From Syngnathus acus (taxonomy: Eukaryota > Chordata > Actinopteri > Syngnathiformes > Syngnathidae): 64,000 bases of DNA. A model generated the notes under the pieces. That model saw only the letters and a list, made by a program, of their open reading frames with translations. It was not told the DNA's origin and searched no databases. The translations under genes and the position numbers were made by a program. How positions within the stretch are numbered: position 1 is the stretch's first letter; every line of letters starts with the position of its first letter. Location of the stretch: NCBI RefSeq assembly GCF_901709675.1, contig NC_051101.1, forward strand, positions 9,196,501-9,260,500. Direction: 5' to 3'. Below are positions 62,501 to 64,000 of the stretch, in pieces.

Positions 62501-64000
62501 ATATGGTGTGTTAGAAATTATTCTTTTGTAATGTGCTGTCACTCCATGGATAGAAATCATGCTGCTGTCACAAGTTGATGGTTTTTTGGAGCGATACAAC
62601 ATATTAATATGAGATGTCAAAAATCAGCTATGTTGACAAAAAAAGTGTCAAACTCACTGAATGTTTGCATTGTTACCAGTATTATTTAGACATAATGAAA
62701 GGAAATGAATTTTTCTTTGTTTGCTATTATCGTATTTGTTGCTATGTTGTCATGAAAAATAAATTCCATTCACACCTTCATCCGCTTTGTTGGTTACTGT
62801 TGCTCCATTCTTTAGTCCTTAAATCAACACCATGGTGATGCTCATAAATATTCAAATCATTTTTAATCTCACATCCTCATCCAGCATCGCCTGCTGGGTG
62901 GAAAAGTCAGCGCGGTTCTCACAGCGTAGAGTTTTGGCTCCGGCTGTTCATTCAAACAGGAGCGAGCAAAGATACATGTGGGAGGAATAGCTTTCCCTCT
63001 TTCAAGATGGTAAGGAGAAGAGGAAGGACATTTTAATGCCCAGAACGAGAAGTTCTATATCGCCGTGTGCCGTCTCATTTGACATACCACACATCCATTT
63101 GTTTCACGTCTTATTCAAATGTTGCGAAATGAATCACTCCCTTCTTTCTAAGTTCTCTGTATGACTTTTGTTGTCACGAGTTGGACAAAATTATTTATTC
63201 AGTCATTACTTTGTCAGGAGTATGTGGTATGCAAGACAATTGCAGTACAGTTGATGTGATCATTAATAACAGTAGAAGTGATTTTTTTTTTTTCTTTGGC
63301 CGTATCTTATTTCCCCTATCAGTCTCGCTGTCAATCAACTACATTGTGAGTGAAGTCCATCCTGCTGTTGTCAGTCTGTGTGGCGTAAACAATAGCGGTG
63401 ATGAATGAGCTATGCTTCAGAAGCTTCAGTATGACCAACCTGATGGGCAGATTGTCACCCGTTTAGGGTGGGGTCTTTTTCCCTGATGGCCTAAACAGAT
63501 GAACCTCAGACCATTCGTCTTCCCATCATCCTCCACCTCTTTTCACAGTGTGTTATGCCAAAAATGTCTTTGTTGTTACCTTTCATCTGCGGGCAACCAT
63601 CACCTCTCTCCGAACGTCCCGTGAGTTATACAGGGATGGGTGATTGTGGCCTCTGCCCCTCCCTACCTTGCGTAAAATGTGCAGAACTAACGGATCCCGC
63701 AATGGATTACACAGGGATTGGACACACAGGATGGATAATAGAGCAGAGGCCTCATAAAGGGATCTCTGGCTAGAGATGTGTGAAGGGGTTAGTGACCCAC
63801 CTGTTTCCAAAACAGACTTTCACTCTCTTTGAGAAGTAAAAGTCACATCAAAGTGGTGCTGGGCCCAAAATATTTATATTTACTTCAATTGATAACAAAT
63901 ATAATGGACACAAAATCATGTGATGTCTCCCCAAGCAATTACTTGAGTTCATGATAATATATATAGTATATATATATTTTTTATTGACATATCAGTTTTA

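Larger units (their letters stand above)
57351..64000. other. Region right of ankrd28, no gene recognised
   Basis: Both strands were read for exons of known vertebrate proteins and none could be supported. It contains the repeat pieces listed separately, AT-rich simple sequence (notably 63,955-63,985) and a GC-richer patch at about 62,880-63,030 that might be a 5' exon of a gene further right. Short ORFs here look random. Confidence 0.5.

Overview
The window is a piece of a teleost fish chromosome, probably a compact percomorph-type genome. The genes are spliced with GT-AG introns, the proteins match vertebrate families end to end, and the repeats are fish types: a V-SINE-like tRNA-SINE, a DANA/Mermaid-like SINE, fold-back MITEs, a Tc1-like remnant and a CR1/L2-like LINE. 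Species cannot be fixed from sequence alone. Gene names rest on my recall of the human proteins, not on a database search.

Layout from left to right. (1) 576-13,108 (+) holds the 3' third of a FACIT collagen, best called col14a1; its 5' part lies left of the window. (2) 14,976-20,728 (-) is complete mrpl13, tail-to-tail with col14a1, as I recall for human 8q24.12. (3) 20.7-26.5 kb is a repeat island: an internally deleted LINE, a tRNA-SINE, two tRNA-like sequences, a 235-bp tandem array whose units carry two perfect stem-loops, nested inverted repeats, and a ~1 kb telomere-like (TTAGGG/TTAGAGCTAGGG) array. (4) 26,572-28,871 (+) is complete dscc1 in nine exons. (5) 30,362-36,633 (-) is complete cpq in ten exons. 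(6) 39,229-44,524 (-) is complete sdc2 in five exons, upstream of cpq on the same strand as in human 8q22.1. (7) 46,193-57,118 (-) is complete ankrd28 in 28 exons. (8) 57.2-64 kb is mostly non-coding, with repeat fragments and no gene I can defend.

The genes form no operon or pathway. They are a secreted fibril-associated collagen, a mitochondrial ribosomal protein, a sister-chromatid cohesion/clamp-loader subunit, a secreted or lysosomal M28 dipeptidase, a heparan-sulfate proteoglycan and a PP6 regulatory scaffold. Every coding sequence reconstructed for the four complete multi-exon genes right of the collagen, and for mrpl13, stays in frame across all junctions: mrpl13 179 aa, dscc1 390, cpq 475, sdc2 272, ankrd28 1051.

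The most unusual part is the 21.3-26.4 kb island between the divergently transcribed mrpl13 and dscc1. A hairpin-bearing satellite, inverted arms and a telomere-like higher-order repeat sit where gene order seems to depart from human (mtbp and deptor are not seen here). A second, weaker telomere-like minisatellite lies in an mrpl13 intron. A protein-level oddity is the sdc2 transmembrane helix, which lacks the first glycine of the syndecan GxxxG dimerisation motif.
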